A stretch of 64,000 bases of DNA from Xylocopa sonorina (GCF_050948175.1 NW_027490396.1:124001-188000), one strand, 5' to 3'. Shown: positions 22,967-34,331, counted from the stretch's first letter. Notes: generated from the sequence alone by a model not told the origin. Made by a program: numbers and translations.

Positions 22967-24975
22967 CGTATTCACTTCAAAAGAATGTAAATGCGACTAT
23001 TGCTTGCTAGGAAATAGCGTTTGCAGATGTCTACTATCGTAGCAATAGAGTCCTAATGCTACTTAAATCGCGATATCGCATCCCATTTACATGATTCGTG
23101 ATAAGATGTAATGTTCATTGCGAAATGTCATGTATACCTCGTATTCACTTCAAAGAGTGTAAGTGCGACACTTCCATGCTAGGAAATAGCGTTTGCAGAT
23201 GTCTCCGCATCAAGGCCGTAGGGTTCTAATGCTTCTCACAACGCGATATCGCATCTCTCTTCTATGTTTCATGATAAGATATAGTACTCGTAGCGAAGAT
23301 TGTTAGTATTCACTTCAAAAGAATGTAAATGCGACTATTGTTTTCTAGAAATAGCGTTTGCAGATGTCTACGTATCGTAGCAATAGTGTTCTAATGCTCT
23401 CTTATATCGCGATATCGCATTCCCATTTCTATGTTACACGATAAGATATAATGTTTCATTGCGAAGTGTCATGTATACCTCGTATTAACTTCAAAAGAAT
23501 GTAAATGCGACGTTTCCATCCTAGGAAATAGCGTTCGCACATGTCTACGTACTCATAGCAATAGATTCATAATGCTTCTTATAACGAGATGTCGCATTTC
23601 ATTTCTATGTTTCGTGATAAGATATAATATTCATTGCGAAGTGTCATGTATACCTCCTATTCACTCCAAACGAATGTAAATGCGCCACTTCCATGCTAGG
23701 AAATAGCGTCCTCGCAGATCTCTACGCGTCGAGGCAATAGAGTGCTAATGCTTCTTAAAACGCGATATCGCATCTCAATTCTATGTCACATGATAAGATA
23801 TAATGTTGATTGCGAAGTGTCATGTATACCTCGTATTCACTTCAAAAGAATGTAAGTGCGACACTTCCATGCTAGGAAATAGCGTCTGCAGATCTCTACG
23901 CGTCGAGGCAATAGAGTTCTAATGCTTCTTAAAACGCGATACCGCATCTCACTTCTATGTTTCACGATAAGATATAATGTTCATTCCGAAGTGACATGTA
24001 TACCTCGAATTCACTTCAAAAGAATGTAAATGCGACACTTCCATGCAAGGAAACTAGCGTTTGCAGATATCTCCGCATCGAGGCAATAGGGTTCTAATGC
24101 TTCTCAAAACGCGATATCGCATCTCATTTATATGCATCATGATATGATATAATATTCATTGCGAAGTGTCATGTGTACCTCGTATTCACTTCAAAAGAAT
24201 TGTAAATGCAACTATTCCTTGCTAGGAAATAGCGTTTGGAGTTGAATACGTATCGTAGCAATAGAGTTCTAATGCTTCTTAGACCGCGATATAGCATCTC
24301 ATTTCTGTGCTTCGTGATAAGATATAATGTTCTTTGCGAAGTGTCGATGTATACCTCGTATTCACTTCAAAAGAATGTAAATGCGACTATTCCTTGCTAG
24401 GAAATAGCGTTTGCAGATGCCTACGTATCGTAGCAATAAAGTTCTAATGCTTCTTAGATCGCGATATCGCATCTCATTTCCATGTTTCGTGATAAGTTAT
24501 AATATTCATTCCGAAGTGTCATGTATACCTCGAATTCACTTCAAAAGAATCTAAATGCGACACTTCCATGCTAGGAAATAGCGTTTGCAGATATCTGCGC
24601 GACGAGGCAATAGGAACCTAATGCTTCTTAAAACGCGATATCGCATCACACTACTATGTTACATGATAAGATATAATGTTCATTGCGAAGTGCCATGCAT
24701 ACCTCGTATTCACTTCAAAAGAATGTAAATGCGAATCTTCCTTGCTAGAAAATAGCGTTTGCACATATCTCCGCATCGAGGCAATAGAGTTCTAATGCTT
24801 CTTAAAACGCGATATCGCATCTCACATCTATGTTTCATGGTAAGATATAATATTCATTGCGAAGTGACATGTATACCTCGTATTCACTTCAAAAGAGTGT
24901 AAATGCGACTCTTCCTTGCATGGAAATAGCGTTTGCAGATGCCTACATATCGTAGCAATAGAATTCTAATGCTTC
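22966..24975 (-). repeat. 12-monomer duplication, copy 1 (indel-rich)
   Basis: Repeats as 25052-27060 at an offset of about 2086 (12 x 174 = 2088). Copy 1 carries at least ten single-base indels and one 17-base loss near 23300 relative to copy 2, but few substitutions. This is the error pattern of poorly polished long reads. Confidence 0.75.
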
Positions 24976-25051
24976 TTAGATCGCGATATAGCATCTCATT
25001 TCTATGTTACATGATAAGATATAATGTTCCTTGCGAAGTGTCATGTATACC

Positions 25052-27060
25052 TCGTATTCACTTCAAAAGAATGTAAATGCGACTATTGCTTGCTAGGAAA
25101 TAGCGTTTGCAGATGTCTACGTATCGTAGCAATAGAGTCCTAATGCTACTTAAATCGCGATATCGCATCCCATTTACATGATTCGTGATAAGATGTAATG
25201 TTCATTGCGAAATGTCATGTATACCTCGTATTCACTTCAAAAGAGTGTAAGTGCGACACTTCCATGCTAGGAAATAGCGTTTGCAGATGTCTCCGCATCA
25301 AGGCCGTAGGGTTCTAATGCTTCTCACAACGCGATATCGCATCTCTCTTCTATGTTTCATGATAAGATATAGTACTCGTAGCGAAGTGTCATGTATACCT
25401 CGTATTCACTTCAAAAGAATGTAAATGCGACTATTGTTTTCTAGAAAATAGCGTTTGCAGATGTCTACGTATCGTAGCAATAGTGTTCTAATGCCTCTTA
25501 TATCGCGATATCGCATCCCATTTCTATGTTACACGATAAGATATAATGTTCATTGCGAAGTGTCATGTATACCTCGTATTCACTTCAAAAGAATGTAAAT
25601 GCGACGTTTCCATCCTAGGAAATAGCGTTCGCACATGTCTACGTATCATAGCAATAGATTCATAATGCTTCTTATAACGAGATGTCGCATTTCATTTCTA
25701 TGTTTCGTGATAAGATATAATATTCATTGCGAAGTGTCATGTATACCTCCTGTTCACTCCAAACGAATGTAAATGCGCCACTTCCATGCTAGGAAATAGC
25801 GTCCGCAGATCTCTACGCGTCGAGGCAATAGAGTGCTAATGCTTCTTAAAACGCGATATCGCATCTCAATTCTATGTCACATGATAAGATATAATGTTGA
25901 TTGCGAAGTGTCATGTATACCTCGTATTCACTTCAAAAGAATGTAAGTGCGACACTTCCATGCTAGGAAATAGCGTCTGCAGATCTCTACGCGTCGAGGC
26001 AATAGAGTTCTAATGCTTCTTAAAACGCGATACCGCATCTCACTTCTATGTTTCACGATAAGATATAATGTTCATTCCGAAGTGACATGTATACCTCGAA
26101 TTCACTTCAAAAGAATGTAAATGCGACACTTCCATGCAAGGAAATAGCGTTTGCAGATATCTCCGCATCGAGGCAATAGGGTTCTAATGCTTCTCAAAAC
26201 GCGATATCGCATCTCATTTATATGCATCATGATATGATATAATATTCATTGCGAAGTGTCATGTGTACCTCGTATTCACTTCAAAAGAATGTAAATGCAA
26301 CTATTCCTTGCTAGGAAATAGCGTTTGGAGTTGAATACGTATCGTAGCAATAGAGTTCTAATGCTTCTTAGACCGCGATATAGCATCTCATTTCTGTGCT
26401 TCGTGATAAGATATAATGTTCTTTGCGAAGTGTCATGTATACCTCGTATTCACTTCAAAAGAATGTAAATGCGACTATTCCTTGCTAGGAAATAGCGTTT
26501 GCAGATGCCTACGTATCGTAGCAATAAAGTTTTAATGCTTCTTAGATCGCGATATCGCATCTCATTTCCATGTTTCGTGATAAGTTATAATATTCATTCC
26601 GAAGTGTCATGTATACCTCGAATTCACTTCAAAAGAATCTAAATGCGACACTTCCATGCTAGGAGATAGCGTTTGCAGATATCTGCGCGACGAGGCAATA
26701 GGAACCTAATGCTTCTTAAAACGCGATATCGCATCACACTACTATGTTACATGATAAGATATAATGTTCATTGCGAAGTGCCATGCATACCTCGTATTCA
26801 CTTCAAAAGAATGTAAATGCGAATCTTCCTTGCTAGAAAATTGCGTTTGCAGATATCTCCGCATCGAGCCAATAGAGTTCTAATGCCTCTTAAAACGCGA
26901 TATCGCATCTCACATCTATGTTTCATGGTAAGATATAATATTCATTGCGAAGTGTCATGTATACCTCGTATTCACTTCAAAAGAGTGTAAATGCGACTCT
27001 TCCTTGCAAGGAAATAGCGTTTGCAGATGCCTACATATCGTAGCAATTGAATTCTAATGC
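25052..27060 (-). repeat. 12-monomer duplication, copy 2
   Basis: Clean partner of 22966-24975. Every monomer is close to 174 bp. The shared rare variants make the pairing clear, for example GTTTGGAGTTGAATACG at 24234 and 26322. Confidence 0.75.
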
Positions 27061-29224
27061 TTCTTAAAACGCGATATCGCATCTCATTTCTATGTTTCGT
27101 GATAAGATATAATATTCATTGCGAAGTGTCATGTACACCTCGTATTCACTTCAAAAGAATGTAAATGCGACTAATGCTTGCTAGGAAATAGCGTTTGCAG
27201 ATGTCTACGTATCGTAGCAATAGCGTTCTAATGCTACTTAAATCGCGATATCGCATCTCATTTATATGTTTCGTGATAAGATATAATATTCATTGCGAAG
27301 TGTCGTGTATACCCCGTATTCACTTCAAAAGAATGTAAGTGCGACACTTCCATGCTAGGAAATAGCGTTTGCAGAGGTCTCCGCATCGAGGCCATAGAGT
27401 TCTAATGCTTCTTAAAACGCGATATCGCATCTCTCTTCTATGTTTCATGATAAGATATAATATTCATTGCGAAGTGTCATGTATACCTCGTATTCACTTC
27501 AAAAGAATGTAAATGCGACTATTGCTTGCTAGGAAATAGCATTTGCAGATGTCTACGTATCGTAGCGATGGAGTTCTAATGCTACTTAAATCGCGATATC
27601 GCATCTCATTTATATGTTTCGTGATAAGATTTAATATTCATTGCGAAGTGTCATGTATACCTCGTATTCACTTCAAAAGTATGTAAGTGCGACACTTCCA
27701 TGCTAGGAAATAGCGTTTCCAGATGTCTTCGCAGCGAGGCCATAGGGTTCTAATGCTTCTTAAAACGCGATATCGCATCTCTCTTCTATGTTTCATGATA
27801 AGATATAATATTCCTTAAGAAGTGTCATGTATACCACGTATTCTCTCCAAACGAATGTAAATGCGACACTTCCTTGCTAGGAAATGGCGTATTCAGATGT
27901 CTACGTATTGTAGCAATAGAGTTCCAATGCTACTTAAATCGCGATATCGCATCTCATTTCTATGTTTCGTGATAAGATATAATATTCATTGCGAAGTGTC
28001 ATGTACACCTCGTATTCACTTCAAAAGAATGTAAATCCGACTAATGCTTGCTAGGAAATAGCGTTTGAAGATGTCTACGTATCGTAGCAATAGCGTTCTA
28101 ATGCTACTTAAATCGCGATATCGCATCTCATTTATATGTTTCGTGATAAGATATAATAATCATTGCGAAGTGTCGTGTATACTCCGTATTCACTTCAAAA
28201 GAATGTAAGTGCGACACTTCCATGCTAGGAAATAGCGTTTGCAGATGTCTACGTATCGTAGCGATAGAGTTCTAATGCTACTTAAATCGCGATATCGCCT
28301 CTCATTTCTATGTTTCGTGATACGATATAATATTAATTGCGAAGTGTCATGTACACCTCGTATTCACTTCAAAGGAATGTAAATGCGACACTTCCATGCT
28401 AGGAAATAGCGTTTCCTGGTCTCCACGTATCGAAGCAATAGAGTTCTAATGCTACTTGAAACGCAATATCTTATCTCATTTCTATGTTTCATGATAAGAT
28501 ATAGCAGTCATTGCGAAGTGTTATGTATACCTCGTCCACACTTCAACAGAATGTAAATGCTACACTTCCTTGCTAGGAAATGCGTTTCCAGATGTCTATG
28601 TATCGAAGCAATAGAGATCTAATGCTTCCTAAAACGCGATAACGTATATCAGTTCTATGTTTTATGATAAGATATAATAATCATTGCGATGTGTTATGTA
28701 TACCTCCTCTACATTCCAAAGGAATGTAAATGTTACACTTCCTTGCTGGGCAATAGCGTTCCCAGATGTCTACCTATCGAAGCAATACAGGTTTAATGCG
28801 TCTCAAAACGCGATATCGCTTCCTATTTCTATGTTTCGTGATAAGATGTAATATTCATTGCGTAGTGTTATGCATACCTTGACTACGCTTCAAAAGAATG
28901 TAAATGCCACACTTTCTTGCCAGAAAGTAGCGTATGCAGATATCTACCTATCGAAGCAGTGGAGTTCTATTGCTTCTTAAAACGCGATGTCGCATCGCAA
29001 TTCTATGTTTCATGATATAATATTAGATTCATTACGAAGTGTTATTTATACCTCGTCTACACTTCAAAAGAATGTAAATGCACACTTCCTTGCTAGGAAA
29101 TGCATTTCCAGATGTCTACATATCGAAGAATTGGAGATCTAATGCATCTTAAAACTCGATACCGCATCTCATTTCTATGTTTCATGGTAAGATATAATAT
29201 TCATCGGGACGTGTTGCATACATC

Positions 29225-29780
29225 GTCTACACTTCAAAAGAATGCAAATGCCACACTTCTTGGCTAGGAAATTGCGTTTCTAGATGTCTACGCATCGAAG
29301 CAATAGATTTCTAACTCTTTATAAAACGCGATATCGCATATCAGTTCTAAGTCACATGATAAGATGTAATTTCAATGCAACGCGTTATGTATATCTCCTC
29401 TACACTTCAAATGAATGTAAATGCATCATTTCCTTGCTACGGAATTTTGTTTCTATATCTGAAGGTTTTGAAGCAATAGAGTTCTAATGCTTCGTAAAAC
29501 GCGGCTGCGCATCTTACTTCTATATTTCATGATAAGATGTAATATTCATAGCATCGCGTTATGTTTATCTGCTTCTGCACATGAATTGAGTGTGAACCCT
29601 ACACTTTCTTGCCCGGGGATAGCGTTTCTAGATGTCCAGGTGCCGAAGCATTTAATTTGTCATGCTTCATGCACCTCAATATCGCATTTCATATAAACAG
29701 TTCAAAGTAAGTTAGAAGGTTGTAAAGCTCTATGCATCGCATTATGCTTATCTGCTTTTGTGCTTTATAATGCTCTGGGA
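29225..29780 (-). repeat. Degenerate satellite edge next to LTR1 (copy B)
   Basis: About three monomers that still show CTTGCTAGGAAAT, GAAGCAATAG and TTCATGATAAG motifs but with heavy substitution. The last one before the LTR is barely recognisable. The match to copy C (56934-57489) becomes near-perfect from here rightwards. Confidence 0.75.
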
Positions 29781-30371
29781 TGTGAGAAGGTCCTCAACCA
29801 TCCTTAACCCCTAAAGAGAAGTCAAAAGTCCAGCGGCCCTGCAGGTGGGCCATGGGAGCGCGGCGCTCGAGGCGCTACGCAATTTAAATGATCAGGAGGA
29901 TCCCCTCGGGGACACCCAAGGGGGCGAGAAGAGGAAATCGCCGAAATCCACTGATCGATGGACCCGAACAATACCGAAGCCTACAGCCCACTCCACCAAG
30001 GAGCCCCGAGGAGGATGCAGGAGACCCGAGGACCACCAGCGAATTCAAGGAACCTGAAGAAGAGAACGTGAGAGCTTATTCACTAAAGCGTCCCATTTCT
30101 TGTGTCGCATATTGTATATTGTATCTTATATCGTGAAGCGAGTTATGATACCCGGTAATTTGCGGCGTGTTGCGTAGTTTCCCGTAGCCCTTGTTAGTTA
30201 AACCCACGTCGAGACCATAAGTAAACATGCCGTGACTTCAGTATCTCGCGACCTGAGTGTGTTTACTTGGCTAGGCGTAGTCGAGAAGAGGAGCATTTCG
30301 AAGTTTCAAGGGTTGTTCCGCTCCAGGGTTCTCGGGGTCGTGTAGTCTATCCCTTTGCTACTTTCTGAGCA
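29781..30371 (+). repeat. LTR1-like terminal repeat (copy B)
   Basis: Starts TGTGAGAAGG and ends GAGCA two bases before the primer-binding-like site. It aligns along its length with LTR2 (34048-34806) through blocks such as CGCCGAAATCCAC, GATCGATG, CCCGAACAATACCGAAGC, CTAAAGCGTCCCATTT and CATTTCGAA, but with many mismatches. It lacks LTR2's TATA box and GA tract. The 70- and 82-codon frames inside it (29845-30057, 29888-30136) are LTR sequence, not genes. Confidence 0.65.
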
Positions 30372-30373
30372 GC

Positions 30374-30383
30374 TGGCGCCCAA
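30374..30383 (+). other. Primer-binding-site-like motif after LTR1 (copy B)
   Basis: TGGCGCCCAA two bases after the LTR end. TGG at this position is the classic start of an LTR-retrotransposon or retrovirus PBS. The tRNA cannot be named from sequence alone. Confidence 0.6.
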
Positions 30384-31207
30384 GAAAAGTTGTACGTGAG
30401 CGGATACCTTGGAACCATAGATTGCTTTAGATTAAAGTACGTTTTACACCTTAAAGCATTTAGATAATTAACCCCTTCGAGTTTCCCTGACTTACTATAT
30501 ATAGGTTTCCATCACAACTAATAGGAACCATCACTTTACATAGATATATAGAACACACACAGTTTTAAACGTAGAATTGAGAATTTGAGAACTTACTTTG
30601 AAACGTTAGTAGTGAGGAATTCCATCGGATTTCATAGAAATTCAGAACTTACTTGCTATGAAACATAGGCAGATAAGGGCCATCGCGTTGCTTAGAACTT
30701 TAGAACTTGCTTACTTCAACAAAGATTTCTATTGGCTTCGTCCGTTCTTTTAGAAGAGTTTTTGATAAACCACATACTTTTCACGCTTCTGAAATCTTTG
30801 AAAGTTCGCGAGATGTAATCGTTTAAGTTTTAAAATGATTACTTAGTGTGGATTATTATTTTGTAACTCGCTCATAAACGAGTCTGCATAGGATTTAATC
30901 CATAAGTTTTTAAGCCTGGAATTTATGCAGTTATTTGTTATTCACTTATTGCTCAAACGACAAAGATTCTGACCACTTCAAAATGGTTGACTTTCATCAA
31001 TTTTCTTAAAAATTGAAATACTGCCCAACTGCTTGCATTAAAGACTGTAATTAAAGCTTTCGAAACATTTTACCTCTTATAGATGAATTCTGGAATTGAA
31101 ATTGAATGTTTGACTTTTCTAGCTCCTGTTTAGACATCTTTCTATTGGAATGTTCAAGTATTTTTCATATTCGTAATTATTAAAAATGTTTTACTTGATT
31201 CTTTTAT
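30384..31207. other. AT-rich cassette interior, no gene seen (copy B)
   Basis: The sequence has stops in all frames. There is no gag, protease, reverse transcriptase, RNase H or integrase similarity where an autonomous element would carry them. Confidence 0.6.
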
Positions 31208-31430
31208 TCAATATTTAGAATTTTCTGAGAAATATTTTTTATCGTAATGAACTATATAATTGCAATTATAATTCTTTATGAAGTAATAATAACAGAAAGG
31301 TATGTATCCATTCTTGTAGTTTTGTAAAGAGTATTTAATCTTACTATCTAAAATGAAACATTGAGATCTGTTTACAATCTAATGGAAATTAATTACCTTT
31401 TGATTCAAATTCACAATGATAATCTTCCAT
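31208..31430 (-). CDS. Candidate two-exon small open frame (copy B)
   Basis: Counterpart of 3391-3613, with the same exon structure and a 49-bp GT-AG intron. The stop is TGA (31208-31210 on the minus strand) instead of TAA. Exon 2 opens with a Ser codon where copy A has Asn. Frame and splice sites survive in all three copies, but the copies are too similar for this to prove coding. Confidence 0.2.
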
Positions 31431-31479
31431 AGTTCAACAATTTTGTGAGCTGTCCTCAGGAATCCGCAGCTCAGTACTT

Positions 31480-31486
31480 ATATAAA
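31480..31486. promoter_or_regulatory. TATA-like element between divergent frames (copy B)
   Basis: TTATATAAA around 31479-31487 lies 50-60 bases before the minus-strand ATG at 31430. It also directly abuts a plus-strand ATG at 31487, which leads a 30-codon frame closed by TGA at 31577. It fits the minus-strand frame better as a promoter. Confidence 0.25.
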
Positions 31487-31594
31487 ATGAACGACACAAA
31501 GAACAGCCTAACCAAACGTATTCGAACCGATTTTTCAATACTAATCTTATCATGTTTAACTTATGCTGCAAACTATTGAAATGCCCTTCGAAAA

Positions 31595-31801
31595 GTGTTT
31601 ATTCACAGTGAAGTAAACGGTAAGTATTACGCCTTGCACCACTGTTCACAATACGTATGTTTCATTTACTATCAAAACCGTGAGTATTATCGCCTTTCTT
31701 TACTTTTTGTAACCTTCAATGCCTTCATGTTACAGATCGTTAAACTTGCTTTAAAATGCTCTATCGTATTACGGAAGAATGGACATACCAATTCATTTTA
31801 A
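31595..31801 (+). CDS. Hypothetical tyrosine/leucine-rich frame (copy B)
   Basis: Counterpart of 3022-3228, identical except for two residues (Leu and Ser here, Phe and Leu in copy A). The in-frame TGA at 31577 separates it from the ATG at 31487. It begins with GTG. A GTAAGT and a TTACAG inside it look like splice sites, but joining them brings in a stop. Likely non-coding. Confidence 0.15.
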   Translation: MFIHSEVNGKYYALHHCSQYVCFIYYQNREYYRLSLLFVTFNAFMLQIVKLALKCSIVLRKNGHTNSF

Positions 31802-32004
31802 AAAATGAAGGTAACCTTCATATGTCCAACATAACTCCACTTACAAAAAAACTATTTTCATCAACGGATGGCCCCTTTGTACTATGCAATTTTATATTAG
31901 CAAAAATTTCTATGAAACTTATAGTTTCGTGGATATCTGGGGTGCTACTTATTACTGCCCCACCCTGTATATTGTTATGGATGTGTCCAACAAGGCAACG
32001 ATGA
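31756..32004 (+). CDS. Hypothetical open frame with possible intron and hydrophobic C-terminus (copy B)
   Basis: 82 codons from ATG with a hydrophobic segment near the C-terminus (LIVSWISGVLLITAPPCILL). Donor- and acceptor-like sites (GTAACC; TATATTAG) would join in phase. The CCCCACCCTGTATA near the 3' end suggests transposon relic sequence. A longer alternative frame (31884-32276) runs through the next frame. Confidence 0.2.
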   Translation: MLYRITEEWTYQFILKNEGNLHMSNITPLTKKLFSSTDGPFVLCNFILAKISMKLIVSWISGVLLITAPPCILLWMCPTRQR

Positions 32005-32276
32005 ACAGAGTTAAATTTAATATTATGATGTTTATTATTTTACTCATAGTATATTTGTTTTTCTGGAATTTTGCCAAAAAACAATGTTCACGATGTCGAC
32101 AGATGAATATATTTGCCTTAGAATTACAAGAGCCAACAATTTCGAAAGTAGAATATTACTTTATTTCGCTAACCGAATCATTGCAAACGTTAAGTAAAGT
32201 GCGTGCCTTTCAAAACAGTCAGATGCAAATTACGATACAACGTTTCCAAGAAATGGTACTTGCCACTGTTCTTTAA
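31977..32276 (+). CDS. Hypothetical single-pass membrane open frame (copy B)
   Basis: 99 codons, counterpart of 2547-2846. The N-terminal hydrophobic stretch of about 18 residues, the KKQCSRC motif and the helix-prone tail are all kept. The GTACGT donor-like site of copy A is GTACTT here, which would weaken any splice to the coiled-coil frame. No family is recognised. Confidence 0.3.
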   Translation: MDVSNKATMNRVKFNIMMFIILLIVYLFFWNFAKKQCSRCRQMNIFALELQEPTISKVEYYFISLTESLQTLSKVRAFQNSQMQITIQRFQEMVLATVL

Positions 32277-32362
32277 TTTCAGTTTATTTAATCAAAGGAA
32301 ATTTAATTGAAATATCCGCAAAATTTGAGGACAAAAAGTTATTGTAATTTTACGCAACATAT

Positions 32363-32683
32363 ATGATGGTGATAAAGGATAAGTATACGGAACTGAAAAT
32401 GGAAAGTAGCGAGCAGAAAAAGAAACTGATGGAGCTACAAAGTAGATTGATACATCCGTCAAACGATGATTCTAGGTTAATAAAATCTGTTAATCAAAGA
32501 ACTATTGCAAAAATCAAGTATAATCAATATTACTTCTGCTCAAAGGCTATAATAGAATTGGACCGAAATGGTTACAAAACAGGCCATTATATCTATACGT
32601 TCTATTCTATGCAAAGGCAAATATTTCAAAGAGAAAAGATGTGTTACTTACAAATTACTTATGTTCCTAGATATCTCTATTAA
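32363..32683 (+). CDS. Hypothetical coiled-coil-like open frame (copy B, short form)
   Basis: 106 codons from ATG, counterpart of 2095-2460. The N-terminal Lys/Glu-rich heptad-like part is kept. The C-terminus is cut short by the roughly 645-bp deletion relative to copy A, which brings a TAA directly after PRYLY. Five replacement differences from copy A are visible in the shared part. Confidence 0.3.
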   Translation: MMVIKDKYTELKMESSEQKKKLMELQSRLIHPSNDDSRLIKSVNQRTIAKIKYNQYYFCSKAIIELDRNGYKTGHYIYTFYSMQRQIFQREKMCYLQITYVPRYLY

Positions 32684-33610
32684 AGCACCGAGATATAGCA
32701 CACGGGCAACACGGCCGTGACAATGACACTATCAGCTCACCATAGCTACACGCGTGGTTGTGGCGTAGGCTGACATTTACTAATGGGGAAGCTGTTTCCA
32801 TAAAAATTATAAGCAAATATGAAAAATAACTAAACTGTGCAATTTACTTATTTTGATTCCAAAATAGATACACCGGCACAAAACAAAGATATAAGAACTC
32901 GATTTTATTATTTTCTATAAACTAGCTCGATAGGGCGATTTTTTCCATAAAGTCGATAATTACTTTGTCATAAAAATATACACACTTATTTTATATATAT
33001 TTTCTTCAATTTATTGTTGCAAATTCATGCAATTGAGGGTTACATTAAATACGATGACAGCATGTTATTTCAAAAATTACACAAGGCGAAGTTAGGGACG
33101 CAACAGCATGAATTTTTATTTTATAAGTAATATTTTTTTTATAATTAATATTTTTAGTCTATGATGGATTGAAAGAAATATATACGACTCGCTCAATAAC
33201 TATAAATATAGGAAAACGACCATCAAAATGTCTATCAATACTCATATGCTGAACATCTACTGACATCTAACGGTTCTAATTTGTATGAAAGCACAGGTTC
33301 CCCATTGCCAAATGTGATCCTGCGTCATTGCTGAGGAGATTCATGAATGGAGCGATGATACGCGTGTCACCATGGTGCTGGTGCTGCGCGATTCGCTTGT
33401 CTAGAACGTGCTGGTAACACGTTCTGGCATTTTAGTTAACGAATCCGGTCACAGATGACTACGAATCAGTTGACACTCCTCGGAAGTGGCAATATAGTGC
33501 CGGCATGGTGTCGCTACCATCTTGCCGTTTGTTATCTGGGATGCTTTTTAGTGCATTATTCGGAATTGAATTTGAACACATAGCTACTTAATCGCAAATT
33601 TGTATGTACT
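32684..33610 (+). other. AT-rich cassette interior, no gene seen (copy B)
   Basis: Homologous to 601-1500 of copy A. It contains a perfect 8-bp inverted repeat, AGAACGTG/CACGTTCT, at 33403-33425 with a 7-base loop; this is decayed in copy A. Otherwise there are AT homopolymers and stops in all frames. Confidence 0.6.
33403..33425. other. Inverted repeat (copy B)
   Basis: AGAACGTG and CACGTTCT flank a 7-base spacer. It is intact in copy C. In copy A the second arm has one mismatch. Confidence 0.55.
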
Positions 33611-33619
33611 GTGACGTGG

Positions 33620-33627
33620 TGACGTCA
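33620..33627. promoter_or_regulatory. CRE-like palindrome (copy B)
   Basis: TGACGTCA, preceded by a half site (GTGACGTGG) at 33611. It is conserved in all three copies and lies about 420 bp upstream of LTR2. If LTR2 really begins near TGTGACG at 33610 instead of 34048, this would be in its U3. Confidence 0.3.
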
Positions 33628-33640
33628 CAAGGCTCGCTCA

Positions 33641-33659
33641 CCCCCCCCCCCCCCCCCCC
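33641..33659. repeat. Poly-C tract 1 (copy B)
   Basis: 19 consecutive C. Copy C has 15 and copy A an interrupted run. It is length-variable and prone to sequencing error. A second tract of 17 C lies at 33773-33789 (16 in C, 11 in A). Confidence 0.9.
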
Positions 33660-33833
33660 TCCACTGCTTCGGTTAGACTAGCTCGCAGATCACCACCCAT
33701 GCGAGAAGCGCGACACGGACCATTGCGATAGCTGTATTTGCGAGGAGCGTGAAATACACGATGGTAGAACCTCCCCCCCCCCCCCCCCCGTTCGTTCCTC
33801 TCACTCCGTTCGACGGATAAGACTGGCGAGCTG

Positions 33834-34052
33834 ATGGAAGAAGCGACCCATAAGACGCCTCTTCGGCGGATAATAAGACCGCAGGTTCGCGGAAGGGCTG
33901 TGCGCCGAGGTAGCGCGACGGGCTCGAAGGTGGAGGAGTCGGGAAGTGAGCAAGAAGAGACCCTGAAGCCCGAAGGATACGATCCAGAGCTCTGCAACGA
34001 TAAGACCGCTGCCATAGTCCATGGAGACAAACAGGATGGTTCTCGGGTGTGA
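33834..34052 (+). CDS. Hypothetical charged open frame abutting LTR2 (copy B)
   Basis: 72 codons from ATG. It is the same reading as the 100-codon frame in copies A and C, with the N-terminal part displaced by poly-C length. It is rich in Arg, Lys and Glu, with no domain. The stop overlaps the LTR2 start. Frames are open on both strands here, so coding is doubtful. Confidence 0.2.
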   Translation: MEEATHKTPLRRIIRPQVRGRAVRRGSATGSKVEESGSEQEETLKPEGYDPELCNDKTAAIVHGDKQDGSRV

Positions 34053-34136
34053 GAAGGACCTCTACCCCTCCCTTGAGAGCCCATGGAGAGGAAAACTCAA
34101 GATGCGCAGCGGAATTGCAGGTGAGCCGTGGAAAGC

Positions 34137-34157
34137 GCGGCGCGCAACACGCGCCGC
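34137..34157 (+). other. Conserved GC-rich hairpin in LTR2 (copy B)
   Basis: GCGGCGCG, loop CAACA, CGCGCCGC. Both arms are identical in all three copies. Confidence 0.6.
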
Positions 34158-34324
34158 AGTTCAAATAATCCAGAGGACCCCCTCTAGACACACCAGAGGG
34201 GGCGATCAGGGAAGATCGCCGAAATCCACCGATCGATGCCCCGAACAATACCGAAGCGTATGGCCCTACCCCATCAAGGAGCCCTAAGGAGGATCTAAGG
34301 GGATCCGAAGACCCCCAGCAAACC

Positions 34325-34331
34325 TATATAA
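34325..34331 (+). promoter_or_regulatory. TATA box of LTR2 (copy B)
   Basis: TATATAA, followed about 30 bases on by AGCCTCTTATTC. This is the normal spacing for an LTR promoter and RNA start. Identical in copy C (62026-62032). Confidence 0.5.

Larger units (their letters stand above)
22966..29224 (-). repeat. 174-bp satellite array, minus orientation (array 1, second arm)
   Basis: About 36 monomers in reverse complement. Core-type variants (ATTCACTTC, CGTAGCAATAG) dominate to about 28380. From there to the cassette the edge type (TCTACACTTC, CGAAGCAATAG, GTTTCCAGATG) takes over. This mirrors the first monomers of the plus arm next to cassette A. Confidence 0.95.

Noticed and set aside
29845..30136. 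Two overlapping frames inside LTR1 (also 57554-57845)
   Set aside because: They lie wholly or mostly inside the terminal repeat and have no recognisable domain. LTR2 does not preserve them.
33638..34248. Minus-strand frames of 148 and 191 codons across the GC-rich region and LTR2
   Set aside because: They are antisense to the LTR, depend on poly-C tract length, and differ in frame between B and C because of a two-base difference. They are shadows of GC-rich sequence.
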